A stretch of 13,832 bases of DNA from an uncultured Clostridia bacterium (GTDB taxonomy: Bacteria; Bacillota; Clostridia; TANB77; CAG-508), in NCBI GenBank assembly GCA_934120135.1, contig CAKOTK010000014.1, forward strand, positions 1-13,832, in the 5' to 3' direction. The notes below the pieces were generated by a model that saw only the letters and a list, made by a program, of their open reading frames with translations, searched no databases and was not told where the DNA came from. The translations under genes and the position numbers were made by a program. Positions 1-7,231 of this stretch are shown one piece after another. The stretch's first letter is position 1. Each line of letters begins with the position of its first letter.

Positions 1-75
1 GAACACAGAAGTCAAGCTCCAATGTGCCGACGATATTTGCGGGTTACCCTGCTGAGAAAATAGGTTGTCGCCAGT
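1..75 (+). rRNA. rrf: 5S ribosomal RNA, 3' part
   Basis: The window opens inside a 5S rRNA: the GAACACAGAAGTCAAGCTC block (conserved central region) is followed by GCCGACGATATTTGC and a 3' half ending near GTCGCCAG, which matches the usual order of conserved 5S segments in Firmicutes. The 5' part lies outside the window. A tRNA-Asn gene starts about 9 bases later, as is common at the end of rRNA operons. The exact 3' end (about 74-76) is a guess, because the pairing 5' strand is missing. Confidence 0.88.
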
Positions 76-83
76 TTATAATT

Positions 84-159
84 TCTCCATTAGCTCAGTT
101 GGTAGAGCGCTCGGCTGTTAACCGATAGGTCGTTGGTTCGAGTCCAACATGGAGAGCCA
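84..159 (+). tRNA. tRNA-Asn (anticodon GTT), CCA encoded
   Basis: Full cloverleaf: acceptor stem TCTCCAT/ATGGAGA, discriminator G and encoded CCA; D-arm GCTC-AGTTGGTA-GAGC; anticodon loop CTGTTAA with anticodon GTT (117-119); T-arm GTTGG-TTCGAGT-CCAAC. The first anticodon-stem pair (27-43) is a C-U mismatch, otherwise standard. It lies directly after the 5S rRNA and is probably co-transcribed with the rRNA operon. An identical 76-base copy lies on the minus strand at 9205-9280. Confidence 0.97.
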
Positions 160-161
160 AT

Positions 162-197
162 AAAAATGAGTAGTCTTTAGACTACTCGTTTTTATTT
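162..197 (+). terminator. Rho-independent terminator of the rRNA/tRNA operon
   Basis: Perfect 8-bp stem GAGTAGTC/GACTACTC (168-175/180-187) with a TTTA loop, an A-rich 5' flank and a GTTTTTATTT tail. It follows the tRNA CCA by 2 bases, so it plausibly ends the 5S-tRNA-Asn transcript. Confidence 0.9.
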
Positions 198-224
198 GTT
201 TTTGGATTCAAGCAATTACTTATT

Positions 225-297
225 GTTAACAGCTGAGCGTGGTAGAGCGCGAGGCTTTAACTGTGACGAAATCGAGCGCGTCCAGTGGACGAATCAG
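225..297 (+). repeat. Divergent tRNA-Asn-derived repeat copy (here called E0)
   Basis: Bases 225-239 match the reverse complement of the tRNA-Asn anticodon arm at 14 of 15 positions. Bases 240-261 resemble the sense D-arm to anticodon loop of the same tRNA (GGTAGAGCGC, then GGCT.TTAAC). From about 255 the sequence aligns to the 3' two thirds of repeat E1 (404-479): GCT(A)TTAACTG, then CGAGCGC, then a short hairpin. The hairpin is CGTCC-AGT-GGACG (279-283/287-291), where E1 has CTGCC-TGT-GGCAG, so two stem pairs have changed on both sides. No coding frame is evident. Confidence 0.6.
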
Positions 298-315
298 CGA
301 GATTGAGGAAATGCA

Positions 316-368
316 GAAACTATCGTTTCAGCGATTGCGTTCAGTCAAACGCTGAAATGATAAGTTTC
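316..368. repeat. Long imperfect hairpin
   Basis: Left arm 316-333 (GAAACTATCGTTTCAGCG) pairs with right arm 350-368 (CGCTGAAATGATAAGTTTC), with one bulged base and one G-T pair and a 16-base loop. It has no T-tail, so it is not an ordinary terminator. It lies between the repeat copies E0 and E1 in a gene-free stretch and may be part of one composite palindromic element. Confidence 0.7.
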
Positions 369-403
369 AAATCGTATGGTCGTTGGTCACTTAAATTCGA
401 AAA

Positions 404-479
404 TATACCAACGACCTATCGGTGTTATAGCAAAGCTATTAACTGATGAATAAACGAGCGCTGCCTGTGGCAGTTGAAG
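404..479 (+). repeat. 76-bp tRNA-derived palindromic repeat, copy E1
   Basis: Matches 9089-9164 (minus strand) at 73 of 76 positions, and 44 bases of it match 8465-8508 (minus strand). Bases 407-423 are an exact 17-base reverse complement of tRNA-Asn positions 121-137. Two hairpins follow: GTTATAGC-AAA-GCTATTAAC (424-431/435-443, one bulged T) and CTGCC-TGT-GGCAG (461-465/469-473). Just upstream, 373-387 is a sense version of the same tRNA piece (CGTATGGTCGTTGGT), so 378-416 forms an inverted repeat. The gene-free stretch 198-617 holds only these repeats and the promoter at 543-571. Confidence 0.85.
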
Positions 480-542
480 AAAACTTATGTGAATAATTTA
501 TTACTAAATTAAGAAATATAAGTGAAATGTGAATGAATAATA

Positions 543-571
543 TTGATTAAGTATAAAAAATAATATATTAT
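543..571 (+). promoter_or_regulatory. Sigma-A type promoter for the Bax-inhibitor-like gene
   Basis: TTGATT (543-548), a 17-base spacer and TATTAT (566-571). Predicted start near 578, giving a leader of about 40 bases before the AAGGAG site and the ATG at 618. Confidence 0.65.
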
Positions 572-617
572 ATAAATAATACATAAAATTAAAATCATAT
601 AAAGAAAGGAGAAAAAT

Positions 618-1274
618 ATGGAAGAAAATACAGATTCAAAACTAATTTCGCAGACATTCTTTTGGATGTTTTTAGGATTGCTAGGAACAGCTATAGTATC
701 ATGGTACACATATTCGTCAGGACTTTTAGTTAAAATAATTATCAATGACATGTGGAGAGTATTATTAATAGCAGAGGTGCTAGTAGTAATTTTATTTTCA
801 TTATTATTTAGAAAATTATCTCCAACATTTGTTGGGATATTGTACTTTGCATATGCAACTCTAAATGGTGTTACACTATCTTCAATATTTTATTGCTTTG
901 AATTAAATTCTATTATATATCTATTTTTAGCATCAGCACTATTATTTGGTGGTCTTGCACTTTATGGATATAAAACAGAACGTGATATAAGTTCGTGGCA
1001 TAACATATTGTTTGCAGTACTTATAGTTGGAATCATTTTAAGTATTATAAATATATTTATTGGAAATGGTATGTTAGACATTATATTAGACTGGATTATA
1101 TTATTAGTTTTTTTTGGAATAACTGTGTATGACATGAACAAAATAAAAAGTTTACAATATGAAGAAGGCATTAACCAAGAAAAATTATATATATATGGAG
1201 CCATGCAATTATATTTAGATTTTATAAATATATTCTTAAGAATACTATCTATCTTTGGAAAAAGAAGAGACTAG
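618..1274 (+). CDS. Bax inhibitor-1 (BI-1/YetJ/YccA) family membrane protein
   Basis: 218 residues with about seven hydrophobic segments, the usual length and architecture of bacterial BI-1 (UPF0005) proteins such as B. subtilis YetJ, a pH-sensitive calcium leak channel. Family hallmarks seen: an N-terminal FLGLLGTAIVSWYTY segment, the penultimate helix ending YDMNKI (Asp172) and the last helix LYLDFINIFLRIL (Asp201). These two acidic residues correspond to the pair that forms the pH-sensing centre in YetJ. The C-terminus is a short basic tail (GKRRD). The start is supported by AAGGAG at 606-611. It has its own promoter and sits upstream of a small membrane protein gene. Function here (calcium leak or membrane-stress role) is inferred from family membership. 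Confidence 0.9.
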   Translation: MEENTDSKLISQTFFWMFLGLLGTAIVSWYTYSSGLLVKIIINDMWRVLLIAEVLVVILFSLLFRKLSPTFVGILYFAYATLNGVTLSSIFYCFELNSIIYLFLASALLFGGLALYGYKTERDISSWHNILFAVLIVGIILSIINIFIGNGMLDIILDWIILLVFFGITVYDMNKIKSLQYEEGINQEKLYIYGAMQLYLDFINIFLRILSIFGKRRD

Positions 1275-1312
1275 TTGTATCAAAACAATGCTTGTATTCA
1301 TATTATATATTA

Positions 1313-1328
1313 AACACTACCTAGTGTT
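1313..1328. promoter_or_regulatory. Perfect 7-bp inverted repeat before the small membrane protein gene
   Basis: AACACTA-CC-TAGTGTT lies 17 bases upstream of the ATG at 1346, in an AT-rich stretch (TATTATATAT at 1301-1310) that could hold a -10 box. It could be an operator at the transcription start or a short RNA hairpin. No clear -35 box is visible. Confidence 0.4.
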
Positions 1329-1345
1329 GAATGGAGTTGAAAAAT

Positions 1346-1612
1346 ATGGAATCAGAATACGGTTATTGTTGCGAAAAAAAATCAAAATGTAAGAGATGTA
1401 ATTGCTTAGAAGTTATAGCTGCAATAGTTGGTGCATTATTTGCTTTAGTTATAGGTGCTATAATTGGAGCAGAGTTAGCATCAACAATACTTGGAGCATT
1501 AGCTGCAGTAATAGTTTTAGCAATAGTACTTGGACTACTTTTAATTATAACAGTAATTTTGATTATTTGTAAAAATCTTTGCAAAAACAAAATGAACATT
1601 ACAATATGCTAA
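1346..1612 (+). CDS. Small cysteine-rich double-helix membrane protein, unknown function
   Basis: 88 residues. The N-terminus is short, charged and cysteine-rich (CCEKKSKCKRCNC, four Cys within the first 20 or so residues), followed by two Ala/Ile/Leu-rich membrane segments (roughly residues 22-45 and 47-72) and a basic tail with further Cys. An upstream in-frame ATG exists at 1331 but has no ribosome binding site; TGGAG at 1332-1336 is well placed for the ATG at 1346, so that start is preferred. I do not recognise the family. The clustered cysteines could bind metal or form disulphides, but no specific motif proves this. It ends just before a strong terminator, so it is the last gene of its transcript. 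Confidence 0.72.
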   Translation: MESEYGYCCEKKSKCKRCNCLEVIAAIVGALFALVIGAIIGAELASTILGALAAVIVLAIVLGLLLIITVILIICKNLCKNKMNITIC

Positions 1613-1629
1613 TATAAGGTTTTTATATA

Positions 1630-1661
1630 GAGGGTATCTAATTTAGATACTCTCATTTTTT
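1630..1661 (+). terminator. Rho-independent terminator
   Basis: Stem GAGGGTATCTA/TAGATACTCTC (1630-1640/1644-1654, one G-T pair) followed by TTTTTT (1656-1661). The T-tail doubles as part of the palindrome at 1656-1678. Confidence 0.9.
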
Positions 1662-1678
1662 GAACAATATTCAAAAAA
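1656..1678. promoter_or_regulatory. Operator palindrome O1 (upstream of -35)
   Basis: TTTTTTGAA-CAATA-TTCAAAAAA, perfect 9-bp arms. The core TTGAA-N5-TTCAA (1660-1674) is repeated at 1716-1730 with one base changed. It sits just upstream of the -35 box of the ABC operon. A TetR-type regulator is encoded as the third gene of that operon, so autoregulation is the likely explanation (inference). Confidence 0.72.
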
Positions 1679-1681
1679 GTG

Positions 1682-1710
1682 TTGATTATTTTTATGTATG
1701 GTAATATAAT
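1682..1710 (+). promoter_or_regulatory. Sigma-A type promoter of the seven-gene ABC/TetR operon
   Basis: TTGATT (1682-1687), a 17-base spacer and a consensus TATAAT (1705-1710). Predicted start near 1717, inside operator O2. The leader to the first gene is long (about 185 bases) and includes a ribosome-binding-site-like AAAGGTGAG followed by an ATG directly followed by TAA (1781-1786). Confidence 0.85.
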
Positions 1711-1715
1711 AATTA

Positions 1716-1730
1716 TTGAACGATATTCAA
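1716..1730. promoter_or_regulatory. Operator palindrome O2 (over the transcription start)
   Basis: TTGAA-CGATA-TTCAA, 14 of 15 bases identical to the core of O1 and 56 bp from it centre to centre. It covers the predicted +1, so a bound repressor would block initiation. Together the two sites suit a dimeric HTH regulator such as the TetR-type protein of the operon. Confidence 0.75.
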
Positions 1731-1901
1731 AATTAGAAAATTTGAATAAATGACTAGAGAGAAGTAAAAGGTGAGATAACATGTAATATGGAGTTTTTTA
1801 GATAGCTGGAGTAAGGTCAAAAAAATTTTAGAACACATAAAGGTAATAGAAAAAGTGTAGTATTTAGATTGGTAATGGGATTTAAGAAATGGAGGTTAAA
1901 A

Positions 1902-2621
1902 ATGATAGAAATTAAAAATGTAACCAAAATCTATAATGGAGAGAAAAAGGCTGTAGACAATATTTCTTTTACAGTAAATAACGGAGAAATATTTGCTTTT
2001 ATAGGTCATAATGGTGCTGGAAAAACAACAACTATAAAATCAATAGTGGGTATTTTAGATTTTGAAGAAGGAGATATTTTGATTAACGGAAAATCAATAA
2101 AAAAATCTCCAATTGAATGTAAAAAGCAAATGGCTTATGTTCCGGATAATCCTGATTTATATGAGAATATGAAGGCAATTGATTTTATAAATTTTATATG
2201 TGATATGTATGAAGTTTCAAAAGATGTAAGAGAAGAGAATATAGATAAATATGCAAAGATGTTTGAAATGCAAGAAAAATTAGATGACTATATTTCATCA
2301 TTTTCACATGGAATGAAGCAAAAAATAGCACTAATTGCAGCAATGGTACATAATCCTGATGTTTTAATAATGGATGAACCTTTTGTAGGGTTAGATCCAA
2401 AAGCAGTGTTTGATATAAAAGAAGTAATGAAAGATATGTGCAAACAAGGCAAGACTATATTTTTTTCAACTCATATATTAGAAGTTGCAGAAAAGCTTTG
2501 TGACAGAGTTGCAATTATAAAACAGGGAAAGATTGTTAAAATAGGAAACATGAAAGAAATAAAAGGTGATGAATCATTAGAACAAGTATTTTTAGAACTA
2601 GATGAAGGAGAAAAAATATGA
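1902..2621 (+). CDS. ABC transporter ATP-binding protein (ABC-2 exporter type)
   Basis: 239 residues from the ATG at 1902, chosen because GGAGG (1891-1895) lies 6 bases upstream; an in-frame ATG at 1869 lacks such a site. All nucleotide-binding motifs are present: Walker A GHNGAGKT (35-42), signature SFSHGMKQK (133-141), Walker B VLIMDEP (154-160), D-loop GLDP (163-166) and switch His191. The Q-loop region reads YVPDNPDLYENM, with Asp where many families have Gln or Glu, a variation common in this exporter group. It overlaps the next gene, a 12-helix-type permease, by 4 bases (ATGA), so the two are translationally coupled and form one transporter. Substrate unknown. Confidence 0.94.
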   Translation: MIEIKNVTKIYNGEKKAVDNISFTVNNGEIFAFIGHNGAGKTTTIKSIVGILDFEEGDILINGKSIKKSPIECKKQMAYVPDNPDLYENMKAIDFINFICDMYEVSKDVREENIDKYAKMFEMQEKLDDYISSFSHGMKQKIALIAAMVHNPDVLIMDEPFVGLDPKAVFDIKEVMKDMCKQGKTIFFSTHILEVAEKLCDRVAIIKQGKIVKIGNMKEIKGDESLEQVFLELDEGEKI

Positions 2622-4234
2622 GTAAGATAATATCATTACTAAAAGCAGTAATGTCACAAGACATGAATTTATTTAGATATAAATTAAAAAAGAAATCATC
2701 TAAAATATCTAGTATAATGTTTCCAATATTCTTAGCGATACTTGTAATGGTGGGAATAGGAACTTATGCAGTTATGTTTGCTTATGAACTTGCGCCACTT
2801 AATCTGACTCATGTTGTGTTGACAATGTATATACTTTTTACAGTAGTAATAACTCTGATAGAAGGAATTTATAAAACGCAAGGAATATTATTTGATGCAA
2901 AAGATAGTGATTTGTTATTTTCACTTCCAATAAAAAAATCAACAATATTTTTTGTAAGAATATTTAAATTACTAGTATTTCAATATTTATATAACCTATT
3001 ATTTATGCTTCCAGCATTTGCTGTATATGCGTATTTTGAAAAGCCGGGAATAAGTTTTTACCTTATATCAATTATAATGACACTTTTAATTCCTATAATA
3101 CCTACTATAATATCAGCTTTATTAGGAAGTATAATAAAAACTATATCAGTTAAATTTAAGGCACAAAAACTAATACAGGTATTATCTACAACAATAGTAT
3201 TTATAGGTATTTTTTTCCTATCATTCAAATTAAAAGATATAATAACAAGTGTAGTTCAAAATGCAATGAGTATAAACAATACATTAACAAATATTTACTA
3301 TCCGGCAAAGCTGTATATACAATTGATACAAGATTTTAAAATACAAGATTTTTTAATGCTATTGGCAATAAATATTATTCCAGCAATATTATTTATCTAT
3401 ATAGCAAGTATAAATTATTTTAAGGTTATATCAAAATCAAAAGAAACAAGCGGTAGCAAAAAAAGAAAAAACAATATACAAAATATAAAAACTAAATCTA
3501 AAATACAAGCATTGGTTAGTAAAGAAATTAAAAGATATTTTTCATCAACAGTATATATTTTTAATACAGCATTTGGAATTATTTTAATGTTAGTTATAAC
3601 AATAACATTATGTGTAAACCTTGATGGAGCAATAAATGCTGTTTTAGAAGGAGAAGATATAGGACTGACTATGGAACAAATAAAAAATTACATACCTAAA
3701 ATATATTTTCAAATTGTAATATATACAGCCTGTATGACCTCGATAACTTCATCTTCTATATCTTTAGAGGGAAAGAGTTTATACATTTTAAAAACAATAC
3801 CAATAGAAACAAGAAAAATATTTAAAGCTAAAATTATTACAAGCAATATAATAACAATGCCTATAATGTTTATAAGCGAAATTATATTTTTTATAGCTTT
3901 TAGACCAGAAAAAAAAGACATTATATTCATACTCTTAGCAACAATAATAATGCCGACTCTTACAGCTATTATAGGACTATTAGTAAATTTGAAACATCCA
4001 AAGTTAAATGCATCATCAGATACAGAAGTGGTAAAACAAAGTGCAAGTTCGGGAATTTCTGTACTGATTGGAATGGTGTTAGGAATGGTATCAATAGTAA
4101 CTGCAGTAATTTTCTATAATTCAATAGATTTGTGTTATATAATTGAATTAACAATATTAGCAGTTATTACAGTAGTTTTGTGGACAATATTAAAAAAATA
4201 TGGACAAAAAAGATTTATGCAAATTTGTAGTTAA
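2618..4234 (+). CDS. ABC-2 type exporter permease, large duplicated form
   Basis: 538 residues with about twelve hydrophobic segments in two halves separated by a basic cytoplasmic linker (about residues 273-297, rich in Lys/Ser). The halves share a motif: DLLFSLPIKKSTIFFVRIFK (98-117) in the first and a GKSLYILKTIPI segment followed by KIFKAKI (about 385-406) in the second, which suggests internal duplication. This matches the large Clostridial/Bacillus exporters of the putative ABC exporter (ABC_tran_2-like) group. It is coupled by a 4-base overlap to its ATPase and followed 9 bases later by the TetR gene. Substrate unknown; a lipid, peptide or antibiotic is possible given the envelope-stress neighbours. 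Confidence 0.85.
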   Translation: MSKIISLLKAVMSQDMNLFRYKLKKKSSKISSIMFPIFLAILVMVGIGTYAVMFAYELAPLNLTHVVLTMYILFTVVITLIEGIYKTQGILFDAKDSDLLFSLPIKKSTIFFVRIFKLLVFQYLYNLLFMLPAFAVYAYFEKPGISFYLISIIMTLLIPIIPTIISALLGSIIKTISVKFKAQKLIQVLSTTIVFIGIFFLSFKLKDIITSVVQNAMSINNTLTNIYYPAKLYIQLIQDFKIQDFLMLLAINIIPAILFIYIASINYFKVISKSKETSGSKKRKNNIQNIKTKSKIQALVSKEIKRYFSSTVYIFNTAFGIILMLVITITLCVNLDGAINAVLEGEDIGLTMEQIKNYIPKIYFQIVIYTACMTSITSSSISLEGKSLYILKTIPIETRKIFKAKIITSNIITMPIMFISEIIFFIAFRPEKKDIIFILLATIIMPTLTAIIGLLVNLKHPKLNASSDTEVVKQSASSGISVLIGMVLGMVSIVTAVIFYNSIDLCYIIELTILAVITVVLWTILKKYGQKRFMQICS

Positions 4235-4243
4235 GGAGGTATA

Positions 4244-4825
4244 ATGGTAGAGAAAATTAAACAATCGGAACTAAAGAAAAAACAAATAGTAGAAGCAGCT
4301 TTGGAATTGTTTTTTGAAAAGGGATATGAAGGTACTTCTATTAGAATGATACAAAATAAAGTTGAAAGTCCAGTAGGATTATTTTATTATTATTTTGAAT
4401 CAAAAGATGCCGTTTTTGAAGAAGCAATAAAATTATTTTTTGAAAGTTATGAAAAAAAAATGCAAAATGTAATTGACTCAAGTAAAAACAAGCCTGATGA
4501 AGTTTTAACAAAATACATAAATTATATGGACTATGCAACACAAGACTTTCGTAGCAAATATTTAGCAAAGTTGCACTGGACTATATTATCAGCAATTAGA
4601 GAATATACATTAAGAGTAATGAAAAAATATATATTATTAATATTACAAGATTATGTTGAAAATGGTGTTATAAGAATACCAAAAGAAAATATAACAGTAA
4701 CAGCAAATTTGATAGCTTTTGGAACAGGTGGAAGTATACTATATCAAAGTAAAGAGGTATATGAAAGTCAAAAAGATGACATTTTTAATAAGATATCAAA
4801 AGTGTTGGGTACAAATAAATTTTAG
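4244..4825 (+). CDS. TetR/AcrR family transcriptional regulator
   Basis: 193 residues. The N-terminal helix-turn-helix follows the TetR pattern: QIVEAALELFFEKGYEGTSI, then GLFYYYFESKDAVFEEA, residues about 13-63. The C-terminal half is a helical ligand/dimerisation domain with no recognisable specificity. Its AAGGAGGT site immediately follows the preceding stop codon. Being embedded as the third gene of the operon, with two near-identical palindromes around the operon promoter at 1656-1730, it most likely represses its own operon and is relieved by a small molecule that the transporters handle. Ligand unknown; the operator assignment is inference. Confidence 0.93.
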   Translation: MVEKIKQSELKKKQIVEAALELFFEKGYEGTSIRMIQNKVESPVGLFYYYFESKDAVFEEAIKLFFESYEKKMQNVIDSSKNKPDEVLTKYINYMDYATQDFRSKYLAKLHWTILSAIREYTLRVMKKYILLILQDYVENGVIRIPKENITVTANLIAFGTGGSILYQSKEVYESQKDDIFNKISKVLGTNKF

Positions 4826-4840
4826 AAAGGAATGAAAAAA

Positions 4841-5521
4841 ATGAAAAGTTTTGGAAATGTACTATGGGGAATAGTTTTAATTGTAGTAGGATTGATTATA
4901 GGAGGAAATGCACTTGGAATTACAAATATAAATATATTTTTTGATGGATGGTGGACTTTATTTATAATAGTACCATGTTTTATAGGACTATTTAAAGAAA
5001 GAGAAAAAACAGGAAATATAATAGGATTATTGATTGGAGTTGTACTATTATTATGTTGTCAAGATTTATTAAACTTTGATATGATATGGAAATTAGCACT
5101 TCCAACAGTTTTAATTATAATTGGTATCTCATTTATATTTAAAGATACGTTTAATAGTAAAATTAGCAAAGAAATAAATAAATTAAATGAAAACAGACCT
5201 AAAGATAGCGAATATTGTGCAACATTCTCAGGTCAAAATGTGAAATTTGATGGAGAAAAATTTAATGGAACAGAGCTTACTGCTGTATTTGGTGGAGTTA
5301 AATGTGATTTAACAAAAGCAATAATTGAAAATGATGTTGTAATAAATGCTACAAGTGTATTTGGCGGAATAGATATTTTAGTTCCAGAGAATGTAAAAGT
5401 AAAAATCAAATCATCTTCAATATTTGGAGGAGTAGACGAAAAAAGAAAATCTGATACTACAGATGGACATACAATTTATGTAAATGCTACATGTATATTT
5501 GGAGGTGTTGATATAAAATGA
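4841..5521 (+). CDS. LiaF-like cell-envelope stress protein (LiaI/LiaF membrane domain plus LiaF C-terminal domain)
   Basis: 226 residues. N-terminal half: four hydrophobic segments (about 8-25, 36-52, 60-75, 84-101) arranged as in LiaI/LiaF membrane domains. C-terminal half: a beta-rich domain with four FGG repeats (150-152, 174-176, 195-197, 220-222), the pattern of the LiaF C-terminal domain. In B. subtilis LiaF inhibits the LiaRS two-component system and senses cell-wall antibiotics; here no histidine kinase is nearby, so a direct LiaRS role is not shown. The start is taken at 4841 rather than 4832 because AGAAAGG at 4824-4830 is too close to 4832. The stop overlaps the next ATG (ATGA), which couples it to the DUF4097-like gene. 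Confidence 0.82.
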   Translation: MKSFGNVLWGIVLIVVGLIIGGNALGITNINIFFDGWWTLFIIVPCFIGLFKEREKTGNIIGLLIGVVLLLCCQDLLNFDMIWKLALPTVLIIIGISFIFKDTFNSKISKEINKLNENRPKDSEYCATFSGQNVKFDGEKFNGTELTAVFGGVKCDLTKAIIENDVVINATSVFGGIDILVPENVKVKIKSSSIFGGVDEKRKSDTTDGHTIYVNATCIFGGVDIK

Positions 5522-6324
5522 CAACTGCTCAAAGAATAATTAAATATTGTGCAATTGCATTTGCTATCTTTCTAATAGTTACAATAATATCTGGAATATT
5601 AAGTGGGATATATGGGCTTGCAAGTGCAATAGGATTAAAAAAAGGAACAATAAATGAAACTGGTAGCATAAATTTAGAAGGTGACTTAACAGCGTATTTA
5701 GATGTTGATGTTGCATATAGTAACTTGAATATAAAAGTAGGAAAAGAATTTTTAGCTCAAACTAATAATGAAAATATACAATGCAAACAAGATGGAAACA
5801 GATTAAAGATAAAAGAAAAAAATTTAAAATGGTTTGCAAAAGACAGTGATGGCGATTTGACTATATATATTCCAGAAGATTTGAAACTTGAAGAAATAAA
5901 AATAAATACAGGAGCTGGTAAAGTAAATATTGAATCTTTAATGACTCAAAAATTAAGACTAAATTTAGGTGCAGGAGAAGTTAGAATTGGATCAATAAAT
6001 GCAGATGAAGCTGATATAGATACTGGAGCAGGAAAATTTACAATTGAATCAGGAAATATCAATAATTTAGATTTTGATATGGGTGTTGGAGAAACCAATG
6101 TAACAGCTAAAATAACAGGAAAAAGTGAAATTGATACTGGAATTGGAGCATTTACACTTAAATTATTAGAAAGTGAAGAATATTATAAATTTAAGGTTAA
6201 TAAAGGAATTGGAGATATAACTATTGGCGGAAAATCTATTTCTGATAATCAAAAAATTGGAAATGGTGAAAACTTTATTGATATTAGTGGCGGAATAGGA
6301 AAAATAAAAATAGATTTTGAATAA
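5518..6324 (+). CDS. DUF4097-like beta-repeat protein with N-terminal membrane anchor
   Basis: 268 residues. One hydrophobic segment (about 10-37) is followed by a domain of short repeating beta strands with the recurring motif (D/N)xGAGxxxIxS: INTGAGKVNIES, LNLGAGEVRIGS and DTGAGKFTIES, then degenerate copies (DMGVGETNV, DTGIGAFTL, NKGIGDITIGG, SGGIGKIKI). Such glycine-punctuated ladders are typical of DUF4097/adhesin-like beta-helix folds, often paired with LiaF-type proteins and toast_rack domains. The repeat domain probably lies outside the membrane. Translationally coupled to the LiaF-like gene. Molecular role unknown; envelope sensing or scaffold is inference. Confidence 0.8.
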   Translation: MTTAQRIIKYCAIAFAIFLIVTIISGILSGIYGLASAIGLKKGTINETGSINLEGDLTAYLDVDVAYSNLNIKVGKEFLAQTNNENIQCKQDGNRLKIKEKNLKWFAKDSDGDLTIYIPEDLKLEEIKINTGAGKVNIESLMTQKLRLNLGAGEVRIGSINADEADIDTGAGKFTIESGNINNLDFDMGVGETNVTAKITGKSEIDTGIGAFTLKLLESEEYYKFKVNKGIGDITIGGKSISDNQKIGNGENFIDISGGIGKIKIDFE

Positions 6325-6339
6325 TAGGGGGAAATAATA

Positions 6340-7230
6340 GTGGGACTAATACTAAAGAATGTATCTAAAACATTTACAGGAAAAAAAGTAGTTGATAATA
6401 TATCTTTTTCACTAGAAGAACCAGGAGTTTTTGGATTACTTGGAACTAATGGTGCTGGAAAGACAACAACAATTAGAATGTTATTAGGAATAATAAAAAA
6501 AGATAGTGGAGAAATTACATGGAATGGTAAAAAGGTTGATAGAAAAGCTGTAAACTTTGGTTATCTTCCAGAAGAAAGAGGAGTATATCCAAAAGTTAAA
6601 ATATATGATCAATTGATGTATTTTGCAGAATTAAAAGGAATGAAAAGAAGTGAAGCAGATAAGACAATAAATGAATGGGCTAAAAGATTAAAAGTTGAAG
6701 AATACATGCAACAACCTGCTGAAAAATTATCAAAAGGAAATCAACAAAAAATTCAATTTATGACAGCAGTTATACATAACCCAGAATTAGTGGTACTTGA
6801 CGAACCTTTTAGTGGATTAGATCCAGTAAATACAGAATTATTAAAGAATATAATAATTGACTTAGTGAAGAATGGAAAATATGTAATAATGTCAGCACAT
6901 CAAATGGCAACGATTGAAGAGTTTTGTAGTGATATATTAATATTAAATAAAGGAAAAACAGTATTACAAGGAAATTTAAGAGAAATTAAAGAATCTTACC
7001 CTGCAAATAGAGTAAAAATAGAAACAAATAAGAACATAGATGAATATGTAAAAAAATTAGAATTAGAAATTGAAAATGAAACTAATAATGATTACACTAT
7101 AAAAATAAGTGATGAGAATAAAGCACATGAACTATTAAAGAAATTGATAGACAATGAAGTTATAGTTAATAAGTTTGAAATAATGAAACCAACACTAAAT
7201 GACATTTTCATAGAAAAGGTAGGTGAATAA
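6340..7230 (+). CDS. ABC transporter ATP-binding protein, NatA/YhaQ-like
   Basis: 296 residues from a GTG start with a strong AGGGGGAA site 6-7 bases upstream. Motifs: Walker A GTNGAGKT (35-42), the family-specific YLPEERGVYPKVKI (75-88), signature LSKGNQQK (130-137), Walker B VVLDEP (151-156), SGLDP (158-162) and switch His187. The C-terminal extension of about 90 residues, including a TLNDIFIEKVGE-type end, is typical of NatA/YhaQ-like ATPases that act with NatB-like permeases in sodium or drug export. The permease gene begins 1 base after the stop. Substrate not determinable; the second complete ABC pair in the operon. Confidence 0.93.
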   Translation: MGLILKNVSKTFTGKKVVDNISFSLEEPGVFGLLGTNGAGKTTTIRMLLGIIKKDSGEITWNGKKVDRKAVNFGYLPEERGVYPKVKIYDQLMYFAELKGMKRSEADKTINEWAKRLKVEEYMQQPAEKLSKGNQQKIQFMTAVIHNPELVVLDEPFSGLDPVNTELLKNIIIDLVKNGKYVIMSAHQMATIEEFCSDILILNKGKTVLQGNLREIKESYPANRVKIETNKNIDEYVKKLELEIENETNNDYTIKISDENKAHELLKKLIDNEVIVNKFEIMKPTLNDIFIEKVGE

Positions 7231-7231
7231 T

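Noticed and set aside
225..479. T-box riboswitch for asparagine upstream of 618
   Set aside because: tRNA-like pieces are present, but no T-box sequence, no specifier loop and no terminator/antiterminator pair are visible, and the downstream gene is not amino-acid related.
316..479. CRISPR array or insertion sequence
   Set aside because: Repeats are not regularly spaced, spacers are absent, and no transposase or cas gene is in the window.
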